From CAMUQR01 sp963539845 (GTDB lineage Bacteria; Patescibacteriota; Saccharimonadia; Saccharimonadales; Saccharimonadaceae), in contig CAUTML010000001.1 of assembly GCA_963539845.1 (NCBI GenBank), positions 186,001 to 250,000 of the forward strand: a stretch of DNA of 64,000 nucleotides. The letters run 5' to 3'. The translations under genes and the position numbers were made by a program. A model generated the notes under the pieces. It saw nothing but the letters and a program-made list of their open reading frames with translations, ran no database searches and was not told the origin of the DNA. Positions 24,355 through 32,227 of the stretch are shown in pieces. Numbering within the stretch: position 1 is the stretch's first letter; every line of letters starts with the position of its first letter.

Positions 24355-24797
24355 TGCACAGACACGGATATAAAGGTCGCAAGCTCGGACGCAAGCGCGA
24401 CCAACGAACAGCGCTGTTTCGCAACCTCGCCAAACAGCTAATCACTAACGGTGCAATTGAAACTACTTTACCAAAAGCTAAAGAAATTTTACCAATGACC
24501 GAAAAACTAATCACAAAAGCCAAACAAGGCGACCTTGCGTCTCGTCGCCAAGTGATTGCAGTTTTGGATGTTAAAGTTGGCAATTTCCTAGTTGACTCAA
24601 TTGCTCCACAACTTACCGAACGAACCAGTGGCTATTTACGCCTAGAAAAAACCGACGCTCGCGTTGGCGACAATGCCCCAATGGCGATTGTTGAGTTCGT
24701 TGACGAAATCAATTTTGAGGCCAAAACCGAAGCTGACAAACCAGCTCCAGTCGAAGCCGAAAAAATCGAAAAAACTGAAGTTAAGGAGGAAGCATAA
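24354..24797 (+). CDS. rplQ: Ribosomal protein bL17
   Basis: bL17 lies near the exit tunnel. Residues 1-117 match the family (MHRHGYKGRKLGRKRDQR, RLEKTDARVGDNAPMAIVEF). The last 28 residues are a charged Glu/Lys/Pro-rich tail absent from most L17 proteins. It overlaps rpoA and rplM by one base each. Confidence 0.96.
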   Translation: MHRHGYKGRKLGRKRDQRTALFRNLAKQLITNGAIETTLPKAKEILPMTEKLITKAKQGDLASRRQVIAVLDVKVGNFLVDSIAPQLTERTSGYLRLEKTDARVGDNAPMAIVEFVDEINFEAKTEADKPAPVEAEKIEKTEVKEEA

Positions 24798-25249
24798 TGG
24801 CTAAAATTACCAAAGCACACAAAACTTTCTCACAAAAACCAGCTGACGTTCAGCGTGAATGGTTTTTGATTGACGCTAGCGAAATGACCATCGGTCGCCT
24901 GGCTACCGTCGTCGCTAAGCTTTTGGTCGGCAAAGATAAAGTCACCTTTACCCCACACGTTGACGGTGGTGACTATGTTGTTGTGATTAACGCTAAAGGC
25001 ATCCAAGCAACTGGCGACAAAGAGTTAGCAAAACACTATTTCCGACACTCAGGTTTTCCTGGCGGAATTAAGGATTTGAGTTTAAAAGAACTCCGTGAAA
25101 AGTTCCCAGAACGAATTGTTGAGTTCGCCGTCAAAGGTATGCTACCAAAAAACAAACTCCAAGCTGACCGCATGGCGCGCTTGAAAGTTTACGCTGGTAG
25201 CGACCACATGCACCAAGCTCAAGCTCCAAAGAAAGTTGAGGTTAAATAA
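24797..25249 (+). CDS. rplM: Ribosomal protein uL13
   Basis: uL13 is an early 50S assembly protein. The 150 residues contain WFLIDASEMTIGRLATVVAKLL, GDYVVVINAKGIQATGDK and AVKGMLPKNKLQADRMARLKV, all family hallmarks. AAGGAGG six bases before the ATG is strong. It overlaps rpsI by one base. Confidence 0.97.
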   Translation: MAKITKAHKTFSQKPADVQREWFLIDASEMTIGRLATVVAKLLVGKDKVTFTPHVDGGDYVVVINAKGIQATGDKELAKHYFRHSGFPGGIKDLSLKELREKFPERIVEFAVKGMLPKNKLQADRMARLKVYAGSDHMHQAQAPKKVEVK

Positions 25250-25650
25250 TGGCTACTGACAAAAAATATTTCTACGGCCTTGGTCGTCGTAAATCAGCTA
25301 CCGCTCGCGTCCGTTTGTACGCTGGCAAGGGCAAAGTAACCATCAACGACCAAACTCCTGAAGAATACTTTTCAAATGACAAAAAACTGATTGCTGCGGT
25401 AACTTCACCACTGGTGTTAGTTAACAAACAAGGCGAATATGATGTTTCAGTCAAAGTTTCAGGTGGCGGTTGGACTGGTCAAGTCGGCGCTATCAAACTC
25501 GGTATCGCTAAGGCGTTACTAGTTGACGCTCCAGATTTGCGCCCAGTACTCAAACAAGCTGAATTGCTCAAACGTGACCCTCGCGAAAAAGAACGCAAAA
25601 AATACGGTTTGCGCTCGGCTCGCCGAAAAGAACAATTCTCCAAGCGTTAA
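25249..25650 (+). CDS. rpsI: Ribosomal protein uS9
   Basis: uS9 reaches with its C-terminal tail to the P-site tRNA. The 133 residues begin with FYGLGRRKSATARVRLYAGKG and end LRSARRKEQFSKR, the conserved tail. It is the last gene of the ribosomal string and is followed by a strong terminator. Confidence 0.98.
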   Translation: MATDKKYFYGLGRRKSATARVRLYAGKGKVTINDQTPEEYFSNDKKLIAAVTSPLVLVNKQGEYDVSVKVSGGGWTGQVGAIKLGIAKALLVDAPDLRPVLKQAELLKRDPREKERKKYGLRSARRKEQFSKR

Positions 25651-25665
25651 TTGTCCTATCTTATC

Positions 25666-25703
25666 AAAATTCCACTGCGTCTCATGGCGGAGTGGAATTT
25701 TTA
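25666..25703 (+). terminator. Terminator after rpsI
   Basis: AAAATTCCACT and AGTGGAATTTTT pair around GCGTCTCATGGCGG. The end of the ribosomal string is marked clearly; the -10 box of the next gene starts just behind it. Confidence 0.88.
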
Positions 25704-25712
25704 TGGTATAAT
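25704..25712 (+). promoter_or_regulatory. Extended -10 box before the hydrolase
   Basis: TGGTATAAT ends four and seven bases before two consecutive ATG codons (25717, 25720). The spacing fits transcription starting at the second ATG, a leaderless arrangement. Confidence 0.6.
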
Positions 25713-25719
25713 ATGGATG

Positions 25720-26511
25720 ATGTTATCGGAAATATTATACAAAGCCTTTAAAATCCCCAATTTGATGAATATGGAAGTTTCAACGCCCAAAAAATACCAG
25801 GCGACGCTGATTTTCATTCATGGCATCGGCGTATCTAAGTCAATGTGGGATCGGGTGGAGCAATATTTTAAGGACGATTGCCAGATTATTAAGGTTGATT
25901 TGCTCGGTTTTGGTGAATCCAAAGCTCGCGACTGGCTTAAATACAGCCTCGAAGACCAAGCCAAATCGCTGTTTTGGACATTATCCAAAGAGCATAAATT
26001 GATCAATTTTAAACCGGTTATCATCATCGGGCATTCGATGGGTACATTAGTGGCTACTGAATTTGCTAGTCGCTACAAAAAACTGGTATCAGAGCTAATT
26101 TTAATATCACCACCGATATATTTACGACGGTCTAATCTTAAAGAAAAATTTCTCTGTAATTCCTACCAAACCGTCTTAAACAATGATCAATTATTAGCTA
26201 CGATATTTAAAATTGGGCAAAAGTTTTATGGCTACACTAGTAGCATGGAGCCCAGTTCTCGGCAAGCTTTTGCTAAATCCTTACGCACCGCCATTATCAA
26301 ACAAGATACTTTTTCTAAACTAGCCATTTTAAATATTCCAACACATATCATATATGGTATATTTGACCCGCTAATCGTAGCGGATAATTTCTTGCCACTG
26401 CGCAACCTCAACAATAAAATCACTATCGAACCAACTATCGCTACCCACCAAATTCGCCATTTTTTAGCTAAAAAAACCATCAATCAACTGAGAAAAATTC
26501 TAAAAAAATGA
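25720..26511 (+). CDS. Alpha/beta hydrolase
   Basis: The fold is clear: oxyanion region FIHGIG, the nucleophile elbow GHSMGT (Ser), an acid in YGIFDPLI and His in TIATHQIRHFL. The catalytic triad is complete. The 263-residue protein has no signal peptide or membrane segment. The start is set at 25720 from the TATAAT spacing; 25717 adds one Met. The substrate is unknown; an esterase, lipase or C-C bond hydrolase are all possible. It stands alone between the ribosomal genes and trpS. Confidence 0.82.
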   Translation: MLSEILYKAFKIPNLMNMEVSTPKKYQATLIFIHGIGVSKSMWDRVEQYFKDDCQIIKVDLLGFGESKARDWLKYSLEDQAKSLFWTLSKEHKLINFKPVIIIGHSMGTLVATEFASRYKKLVSELILISPPIYLRRSNLKEKFLCNSYQTVLNNDQLLATIFKIGQKFYGYTSSMEPSSRQAFAKSLRTAIIKQDTFSKLAILNIPTHIIYGIFDPLIVADNFLPLRNLNNKITIEPTIATHQIRHFLAKKTINQLRKILKK

Positions 26512-26630
26512 TATAATTAGAATATACAAACAAAAAGAACATTTTACTTCTTTTTCGGGTGTGTATGTAATCGCGCAAACCATAAATCATAAACTATAAA
26601 CTAAAATTAAAGCATAAACTGAGGTATTTT
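26512..26630 (+). promoter_or_regulatory. Promoter and leader of trpS
   Basis: TGATATAAT with its -10 at 26512-26517 is followed by 113 untranslated bases. AAAAAGAA and TTCTTTTT form a hairpin near 26532-26557, then comes an A-rich stretch with repeated ATAAAC words. No T-box features are seen. Confidence 0.45.
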
Positions 26631-27662
26631 ATGACAAAACCAATCATTCTAACTGGCGACCGACCAACTGGCAAACTGCATATTGGTCATTACGTTGGTT
26701 CACTCAAGAATCGAGTTGAACTGCAAAATTCTGGCCAATATCAAACTTTTATTATGATTGCTGACGCTCAAGCGCTGACCGACAACGCCAAAAATCCTGA
26801 CAAAGTTCGTCATAATGTTCTCGAGGTGGCGCTTGATTATTTGGCAGTTGGGCTTGATCCAGCCAAAACTACGATTTTTATTCAGAGTCAAATTCCGCAA
26901 TTGCCCGAATTGGCTTTGTATTTTGCTAATTTAGTGTCAATTGCCCGACTTGAGCGCAATCCGACCGTCAAAACCGAAATCAAACAAAAAGACTTTGGTG
27001 CTAGCGTGCCGAGCGGTTTTGTGTTTTATCCGATTTCGCAGGTTGCCGATGTGACCGCTTTTAAAGCCACTCACGTGCCAGTCGGCGAGGATCAGTTGCC
27101 GATGATTGAATTAACTCGAGAAGTCGTCCGTAATTTTAACCAAACTTATAATCAAGATGTATTGGTCGAACCAGAGGCAATTTTGCCCCCTGCAGGCATC
27201 GAGCGCCGATTGCCAGGCATCAATGGCCTTGACGATAAAATGAGCAAAAGCCTTAACAATGGCATTTATCTAGGTGACACGTTCGAGGAAATGCGCGACA
27301 AAGTGATGCGAATGTATACCGACCCTGACCATATTCACGTTGACGACCCCGGCAAAATCGAGGGCAACGTAGTGTTCGCTTATTTGGATGTCTTTGCTAG
27401 AGATAAAGCCAAAGTCGCCGAACTCAAAGCTCACTACCAGCGAGGCGGGCTGGGGGACGTAACCGTTAAGAAGCATCTAATCGAAGAGCTAGACCATATT
27501 CTGGCGCCAATTCGTCAACGGCGTGCTGAGTTCGCTAAAGATCCTCAGGCGATCTACGACATGTTGCAACGCGGTAGTCAACAGGCTGAGCGAGTCGCTT
27601 CTCAGACTCTCTACGAAGTCAAATCCGCTATGAAAATTAATTATTTTAAAACAGAACAATAA
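26631..27662 (+). CDS. trpS: Tryptophan-tRNA ligase
   Basis: The enzyme charges tRNA-Trp, a gene for which lies 4 kb downstream. The class I motifs are present: GDRPTGKLHIGHYVGS (HIGH) at residues 10-25 and DDKMSKSLNN (KMSKS) near 203. The 343 residues are the standard length for the single-domain enzyme. TGAGGT nine bases before the ATG is a weak ribosome binding site. The next gene starts six bases after its stop. Confidence 0.96.
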   Translation: MTKPIILTGDRPTGKLHIGHYVGSLKNRVELQNSGQYQTFIMIADAQALTDNAKNPDKVRHNVLEVALDYLAVGLDPAKTTIFIQSQIPQLPELALYFANLVSIARLERNPTVKTEIKQKDFGASVPSGFVFYPISQVADVTAFKATHVPVGEDQLPMIELTREVVRNFNQTYNQDVLVEPEAILPPAGIERRLPGINGLDDKMSKSLNNGIYLGDTFEEMRDKVMRMYTDPDHIHVDDPGKIEGNVVFAYLDVFARDKAKVAELKAHYQRGGLGDVTVKKHLIEELDHILAPIRQRRAEFAKDPQAIYDMLQRGSQQAERVASQTLYEVKSAMKINYFKTEQ

Positions 27663-27668
27663 ATCCCA

Positions 27669-28811
27669 ATGAAATTCCAGATTAAAGAAGTTCGCCAAGT
27701 ACTCGACAAATTCGGGGCGCTAAATCCCGAGTCTAAGATCGATCAACTGGCTCACTCGACGCCAAGCGAGTTTTCAGCGCTTTATCAATTTGTTCATGAC
27801 AAAAAAACTTGGGCGATTTTGTTTAATCCTACGCTTGATGATGATACCGAGGCGATTGGCGAACTAGCGCCATGGCCAGCTAGTGAGCTTAAAATCTTCG
27901 AGAATCCCGAACTGCCGGACAGTTTTGGTTTACCATTTCATCAAAAAACTTGTTATCTGCTAGCGCGTAATTTTAAACAGACTCGCCTTGATGTTTATTT
28001 AGCTAGCCAGCATCCGGAATTATCGCGAGCCAAACTGCAAAAACTAATCAAAAACGGCCAAGTTAGCGTCAACCACCAGATTATCACTTCGCCCAAAAAG
28101 CTGATCAACCCGACTGTTGACCGTATCACTATCGACACCGTTGTTACTACCAAAAAACAACCGATTGAGTTTGAGGTTTTGTTTGAAAACGCTGACCTGA
28201 TGGTCATCAATAAACCAGCCGGGATTTTGAGTCATGCCACCCATCATTCTAGCGATGAGGAGTTTACGGTCGCCGATTTTATCCGCCAGCACGGTAATTT
28301 TACGACCGATAATTATCGCGACGGCATCGTCCACCGACTCGACCGCACCACTAGTGGCGTGATGATTCTAGCTAAGAATCAACCCACCGCCGATTTTTTA
28401 AAACAACAATTTAAAAATCGCCAAATTCACAAAACCTACTACGCTATCGTCACCGGTCAGCCAAAACACCACCAAGCCAAAATTGACCTGCCCCTCAAAC
28501 GTTCGCTCAAAAACGCCGGCAAATTTATGGTCGATGCTAGTGGCAAGCCTGCCATTACCGTTTATCAAATCATCAAATCCATCGGCCAACAGCATCTGGT
28601 TAAACTCCAGCCCCAAACCGGACGGACTCATCAATTGCGGGTGCATATGAGCTATCTTAATTTGCCGATTCTTGGTGATTATCTCTACGGTGGCGAGAAA
28701 TATCCGCGCCTGATGCTTCATGCTGAGACGATTGAGTTTCAAGCACCCGATGGTGAATTTTTAACCGTTACCGCTCCGCTGCCGAGCGAGTTTGCGCCAT
28801 GGCAAAACTAA
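27669..28811 (+). CDS. RluA-family pseudouridine synthase
   Basis: These enzymes convert uridine to pseudouridine in rRNA or tRNA. An S4 RNA-binding domain lies at about 106-165 (RLDVYLASQHPELSRAKLQK), and the catalytic motif HRLDRTTSG with its Asp is near 223. GRTHQLRVHM and LHAETIEF complete the family pattern. The first 100 residues are an extra N-terminal part not found in RluC/RluD; it has no motif I recognise. The 3' end overlaps the next gene by 13 bases. Target site unknown. Confidence 0.88.
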   Translation: MKFQIKEVRQVLDKFGALNPESKIDQLAHSTPSEFSALYQFVHDKKTWAILFNPTLDDDTEAIGELAPWPASELKIFENPELPDSFGLPFHQKTCYLLARNFKQTRLDVYLASQHPELSRAKLQKLIKNGQVSVNHQIITSPKKLINPTVDRITIDTVVTTKKQPIEFEVLFENADLMVINKPAGILSHATHHSSDEEFTVADFIRQHGNFTTDNYRDGIVHRLDRTTSGVMILAKNQPTADFLKQQFKNRQIHKTYYAIVTGQPKHHQAKIDLPLKRSLKNAGKFMVDASGKPAITVYQIIKSIGQQHLVKLQPQTGRTHQLRVHMSYLNLPILGDYLYGGEKYPRLMLHAETIEFQAPDGEFLTVTAPLPSEFAPWQN

Positions 28812-29653
28812 CCGACGCTACTGATTTAGCGGAATTTGATGGCTTGTTTTCGCAAGACAACCAGCATAAAATCTGCTCTTTTTTAAAATCAGGTGCCAAC
28901 AGTAGTTTAATCACCGCCCGCACTGATGCCGAATTAGAATTGGCTAAACATTTTATCACTCAAAAATGCCAAACAAAAGGCGAGCCGGTTCTAATCACCA
29001 CGCCTGACGACACCGGCAAGATTAAAATTGACGCCACGCGCGCCATTATCGAAAAATCAATCACTACCACCGACAAAAAACGCTGGTTTTTAATTATGCA
29101 CGCTGAAACCATGACCGCCAGCGCCCAAAATTCACTCTTAAAACTGCTCGAGGAACCTAATCATAGCGTGTTTTTGGTGTTGCTGACTTCTAAACCAAAC
29201 CGCTTACTGACCACCGTCCGCTCCCGCACTCAAACCATCAAACTCGACCCCATCGCCAAGCTCGCACTGCTTACTTTTTTAAAAAGTAATTATCCGAAGC
29301 TCGACGCCACCAAACAGCAACAATTGTTATTTTTGGCGCAAAATAACTTGCAATTACTGCTGGATCTGATTCATAATGACGAACTTGCCGATCATCACAT
29401 TCAAATTGCCACCGACGCGCGCCAATTATTCACCGCCAAACCCGCCGAAGCCTTGTTGATTGTCAAAAAATATTTCAATTCACGCGACGAAGCCATTATT
29501 TTAGCGCAATTAGTGCTAAAAATTCACCACACTATTGTCACCACCAAAGCCACCACTAGACACTTTGGACGCACCACTAAATGGTTAACCGCCCTGACTC
29601 GTCTCCAGCAAAATTGTGCCGTTCGGCTGTGTCTGCTTGAAGCGGTTATGTAA
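28799..29653 (+). CDS. holB: DNA polymerase III delta-prime subunit
   Basis: Delta-prime is a clamp-loader subunit and works with DnaX, encoded at 43700. The 284 residues have the AAA+ layout of the family: a degenerate P-loop region, AQNSLLKLLEEPNHSVFLVLLTS near 110 and the SRC-like sensor VRSRTQT. The Walker A is not intact, which is normal for delta-prime. The N-terminal part is shorter than in E. coli HolB and without the zinc cysteines. It overlaps the pseudouridine synthase gene. Confidence 0.82.
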   Translation: MAKLTDATDLAEFDGLFSQDNQHKICSFLKSGANSSLITARTDAELELAKHFITQKCQTKGEPVLITTPDDTGKIKIDATRAIIEKSITTTDKKRWFLIMHAETMTASAQNSLLKLLEEPNHSVFLVLLTSKPNRLLTTVRSRTQTIKLDPIAKLALLTFLKSNYPKLDATKQQQLLFLAQNNLQLLLDLIHNDELADHHIQIATDARQLFTAKPAEALLIVKKYFNSRDEAIILAQLVLKIHHTIVTTKATTRHFGRTTKWLTALTRLQQNCAVRLCLLEAVM

Positions 29654-29690
29654 TTTTAACTAAAAATGCTATAATGGACTCACAAATCTT

Positions 29691-30353
29691 ATGTTAGGAC
29701 TAATTTTAATCTCAGTTGTAGGAGTCGGGCTGTTGTTTTTTAAAGAGCCGAAGAAACGCATTGATCGCACCAGCGAGCATGTTTTGTCGCGCATCGAAAA
29801 TTTCTGGCAAATCGCTCAAGACGCCATCAAAAACGAGAAATATTTGCGCGCCGAAAAAGCCCTATTGACGATTTTGCGAGTTGACGAAAAGAACGCCGCC
29901 GCTTATAACCGCTTGGGGATTTTATATGCTAAACAAGAAAATTTCGCCGAGGCAGTGGAATGTTTTGAGATCGCCCAAAGCCTTGAACCGAGCGTTAATA
30001 ATCTCCACAATGTCGGATTGATTTATTACAATACCGGCGAATATCCGAAGGCAGCGCTAGCGTTTGAACAAGCGCTGGAGATTGATGATAGCCTGGCGTC
30101 GCGCCACATTGCCTACGCCAAAGTCCAAGAAAAAATGGGGGATTTTAAAAAAGAAATCAAATCCCTGGAACGCGCCATCGAAATCGAAGAAAATCCGCAA
30201 ACTCTCAAATTACTAGCGCTAGCTTATCATAAAGACGGACAAGAAGAGTTGGCTAAGGACCTTTATCAAAAAGCTACGCGCTTGATTGACCGCCAAACCC
30301 GACCAATGCTCGAAGCTGTTGCCGGCACTAATCCCACCAAAGTCATCCAATAG
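29691..30353 (+). CDS. Membrane-anchored TPR protein
   Basis: A single membrane segment (LGLILISVVGVGLLFF, residues 2-17) is followed by several tetratricopeptide repeats from about 35 to 195: for example AAYNRLGILYAKQENFAEAV, VGLIYYNTGEYPKAALAFEQ and LALAYHKDGQEELAKDLYQ. TPR arrays bind other proteins, so a scaffold role at the membrane is likely; the partner is unknown. TGCTATAAT lies 15 bases before the ATG, leaving about nine untranslated bases. Confidence 0.75.
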   Translation: MLGLILISVVGVGLLFFKEPKKRIDRTSEHVLSRIENFWQIAQDAIKNEKYLRAEKALLTILRVDEKNAAAYNRLGILYAKQENFAEAVECFEIAQSLEPSVNNLHNVGLIYYNTGEYPKAALAFEQALEIDDSLASRHIAYAKVQEKMGDFKKEIKSLERAIEIEENPQTLKLLALAYHKDGQEELAKDLYQKATRLIDRQTRPMLEAVAGTNPTKVIQ

Positions 30354-30390
30354 CGAATCCACCCCAAAATCGCAACAGATAATTTTACGC

Positions 30391-30419
30391 TTGAAAAAAT
30401 AACACTAATTCGGTATAAT
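30391..30419 (+). promoter_or_regulatory. Promoter of the tRNA-Thr/tRNA-Tyr genes
   Basis: TTGAAA (30391-30396), 17 bases and TATAAT (30414-30419) lie about 45 bases upstream of the first tRNA. Confidence 0.7.
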
Positions 30420-30466
30420 TTAGATTACACCGCATGAGCGGTTGACGCGGATTTTCCGCAAAACGC

Positions 30467-30542
30467 GCCGGCTTAGCTCAGTTGGTAGAGCAACGGTTTT
30501 GTAAACCGTAGGTCGTCAGTTCGAGCCTGACAGCCGGCTCCA
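30467..30542 (+). tRNA. tRNA-Thr (anticodon TGT)
   Basis: A full cloverleaf can be drawn: acceptor GCCGGCT/AGCCGGC, D arm with AGCTCAGTTGGTAGAGC, anticodon arm ACGGT-TTTGTAA-ACCGT (anticodon TGT) and T arm with TTCGAGC. CCA is encoded. It is the first of a run (Thr, Tyr, Trp, rpmG, Thr, then rplJ-rplL) that recalls the common bacterial order around secE and nusG. Confidence 0.96.
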
Positions 30543-30549
30543 TGAATAC

Positions 30550-30635
30550 GCTGGGGTAGTGAAGTGGTCAAACACATCAGACTGTAAATCTGCCGGCATA
30601 CGCCTTCGAAGGTTCGAATCCTTCCCCCAGCACCA
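30550..30635 (+). tRNA. tRNA-Tyr (anticodon GTA)
   Basis: Acceptor GCTGGGG/CCCCAGC, anticodon loop CTGTAAA between CAGA and TCTG (anticodon GTA), a long variable arm as expected for bacterial tRNA-Tyr, T loop TTCGAAT and encoded CCA. A G at position 34 makes it a substrate for queuosine modification; tgt and queA occur at 58-61 kb. Confidence 0.96.
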
Positions 30636-30642
30636 CAAATCC

Positions 30643-30665
30643 TCATCCCGTCGGGATGATTTTTT
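30643..30665 (+). terminator. Terminator after tRNA-Tyr
   Basis: TCATCCC-GTC-GGGATGA followed by six T ends the Thr-Tyr tRNA transcript. Confidence 0.85.
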
Positions 30666-30695
30666 ATAACCAAGCTTTTGATTTTGTCAAAAAAA

Positions 30696-30704
30696 TGTTA
30701 TAAT
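30696..30704 (+). promoter_or_regulatory. Extended -10 box of tRNA-Trp
   Basis: TGTTATAAT lies 11 bases before the mature tRNA. TTGATT at 30678-30683 is a possible -35 with a short 15-base spacer. Confidence 0.6.
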
Positions 30705-30715
30705 GATCGAGTTGT

Positions 30716-30790
30716 AGGGGCATAGTACAACGGCTAGTATAAAGGTCTCCAAAACCTTAGATCTAGGTTCGATTCCTAGTGCCCCTGCCA
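30716..30790 (+). tRNA. tRNA-Trp (anticodon CCA)
   Basis: Acceptor AGGGGCA/TGCCCCT, anticodon arm AAGGT-CTCCAAA-ACCTT (anticodon CCA), T loop TTCGATT, encoded CCA. A CCA anticodon reads only TGG, which agrees with TGA being a stop here. Confidence 0.96.
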
Positions 30791-30798
30791 GATGAAAA

Positions 30799-30820
30799 CT
30801 CCACCGCGGTGGGGATTTTT
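30799..30820 (+). terminator. Terminator after tRNA-Trp
   Basis: CTCCACC-GC-GGTGGGG followed by ATTTTT. Confidence 0.8.
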
Positions 30821-30830
30821 AATTACACCA

Positions 30831-30858
30831 AAAATCACCCCAGATCGAGGTGATTTTT
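30831..30858 (-). terminator. Terminator after rpmG
   Basis: AAAATCACC and GGTGATTTT pair around a short loop. On the minus strand it lies 20 bases past the rpmG stop; the symmetric A/T flanks make it usable from both sides. Confidence 0.8.
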
Positions 30859-30877
30859 AACTATCGTGAGCCGCGTC

Positions 30878-31084
30878 CTAACCCTTGCGAGGCTTGACTT
30901 CGTTACGACCAAGGTTTTTCTTGGTTTCGGTGTAAACAGCATGTTTGCGGGCAATTGGATCGTATTTTTTGATGCTCAATTTTTCAGGGGTGTTCATGGT
31001 ATTTTTCACCGTGTAATAGGTCCGATGACCAGTTAGCTCACTGACCAAACCAACCAACTTGCGTTTTGTATTCTTTTTAGCCAT
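30878..31084 (-). CDS. rpmG: Ribosomal protein bL33, zinc-free
   Basis: bL33 lies near the E site of the 50S subunit. The 68 residues include LVGLVSELTGHRTYYTVKN, TPEKLSIKKYDPIARKHAVY and the family end KK. It is longer than the usual 49-55 residues because of a basic C-terminal tail (NLGRNEVKPRKG). There is no cysteine, so the two CxxC zinc pairs of the common form are absent. AAGGAAAAT precedes the ATG, and a TATAAT box lies upstream on the minus strand. Confidence 0.93.
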   Translation of the reverse strand: MAKKNTKRKLVGLVSELTGHRTYYTVKNTMNTPEKLSIKKYDPIARKHAVYTETKKNLGRNEVKPRKG

Positions 31085-31171
31085 TATTTTCCTTCTTGTT
31101 TTAAAAATCTTGTCGTATTATAGCATTTTTTAAAATAAATTACAAGGCTAGGCGTGGCAGATGAGGTGTTT

Positions 31172-31200
31172 TTGCGAAACTTGCGCTTTCGATATATAAT
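31172..31200 (+). promoter_or_regulatory. Leaderless promoter of the AlkD-like gene
   Basis: TTGCGA (31172-31177), 17 bases, TATAAT (31195-31200), then six bases to the ATG. Confidence 0.7.
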
Positions 31201-31206
31201 AGAATC

Positions 31207-31890
31207 ATGAATATCACCACCAGACTTCAGAAACTCGCCGATACTCAATATCGAGATTTTCAAGCTAAACTAATACCGACTATCGATAAATCATGCATTC
31301 TTGGGGTACGCACGCCAGTTTTACGGCGCTTTACAAAAGATTTATGGCGCCATCACCGAACCGACGCCGAGCAGTTTTTAACCCAGCTTCCACATCACTA
31401 CTATGATGAAAATAATTTACACGCTTTTTTGATTGAACAAGTAGGGGATTTGGAGGGAACTTTAGAACTGACCGAGCGGTTTTTGCCGTTTGTTGACAAT
31501 TGGGCAACTTGCGATTCTTTTGCGCCACCAGTTTTTAAGCGCTTCTCAGAGGAAATCTATAACAAAATTCAAACTTGGCTGCGCTCCGACCGAGTCTACA
31601 CCGTGCGCTATGGCATAGGATTATTATTGAGTAATTTCCTCGATGAGCAGTTCCGACCAGTAATGATTGAGCAGGTAATCAGCGTCAACTCTGATGAATA
31701 TTACATCCAGATGATGCAAGCTTGGTATCTAGCAACAGCGCTCGCCAAACAACTTGACACCACCTTACCATATCTCGAAAATAAACAACTATCGACTTTC
31801 GTTCACAACAAAGCTATCCAAAAAGCCATCGAGAGTCGGCGAATTAGCGCCGAATTGAAGCAATATCTGCGTGGATTAAAAATTAACTGA
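31207..31890 (+). CDS. AlkD-like DNA alkylation repair protein
   Basis: AlkD enzymes remove alkylated purines through a HEAT-like helical repeat fold. The 227 residues carry the family blocks LGVRTPVLRRFTKDLWR, DNWATCDSF (with the conserved Trp and Asp), YYIQMMQAWYLATALAK and HNKAIQKAIESRRIS. The length is normal. It is transcribed alone from a leaderless promoter. The exact lesion handled is not known. Confidence 0.88.
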   Translation: MNITTRLQKLADTQYRDFQAKLIPTIDKSCILGVRTPVLRRFTKDLWRHHRTDAEQFLTQLPHHYYDENNLHAFLIEQVGDLEGTLELTERFLPFVDNWATCDSFAPPVFKRFSEEIYNKIQTWLRSDRVYTVRYGIGLLLSNFLDEQFRPVMIEQVISVNSDEYYIQMMQAWYLATALAKQLDTTLPYLENKQLSTFVHNKAIQKAIESRRISAELKQYLRGLKIN

Positions 31891-31961
31891 TAATAAAAGT
31901 AGGGCAGGCAGGTTTTTTGGGTTTACTTTTGACCTAGTTTTTGCTATACTGAGGAAGCTAA

Positions 31962-32037
31962 GCCGCGATAGCTCAGTTGGTAGAGCGCATCCATGGTAAG
32001 GATGAGGTCTCGGGTTCAAGCCCCGATCGTGGCTCCA
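31962..32037 (+). tRNA. tRNA-Thr (anticodon GGT)
   Basis: Acceptor GCCGCGA/TCGTGGC (one G-T pair), anticodon arm CATCC-ATGGTAA-GGATG (anticodon GGT), T loop TTCAAGC and encoded CCA. TGCTATACT upstream (31942-31950) is an extended -10 box. The minus-strand accessory island begins right after this tRNA, but I found no copy of its 3' end at the far side. Confidence 0.96.
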
Positions 32038-32174
32038 TATTTTAATTACTATATATTTGCGCACCAGCGTATTTTTTTTATTAACATAATTCAACAACCA
32101 CCTATTAAAATAACTTAGAAATTATAAAAAACTCACAACATAACTCCTTACAAACTATTCATCACATATAGCAA

Positions 32175-32196
32175 ACGGCCGGATTTCTCCGACCGT
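32175..32196 (-). terminator. Hairpin after the MYG1 gene
   Basis: ACGGCCGGA-TTTC-TCCGACCGT forms a nine-base stem with one mismatch about 30 bases past the stop on the minus strand, followed by a weak T run. Confidence 0.55.
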
Positions 32197-32227
32197 CATA
32201 TTGCACAATTGAGGTAGTGTTCAGTAG

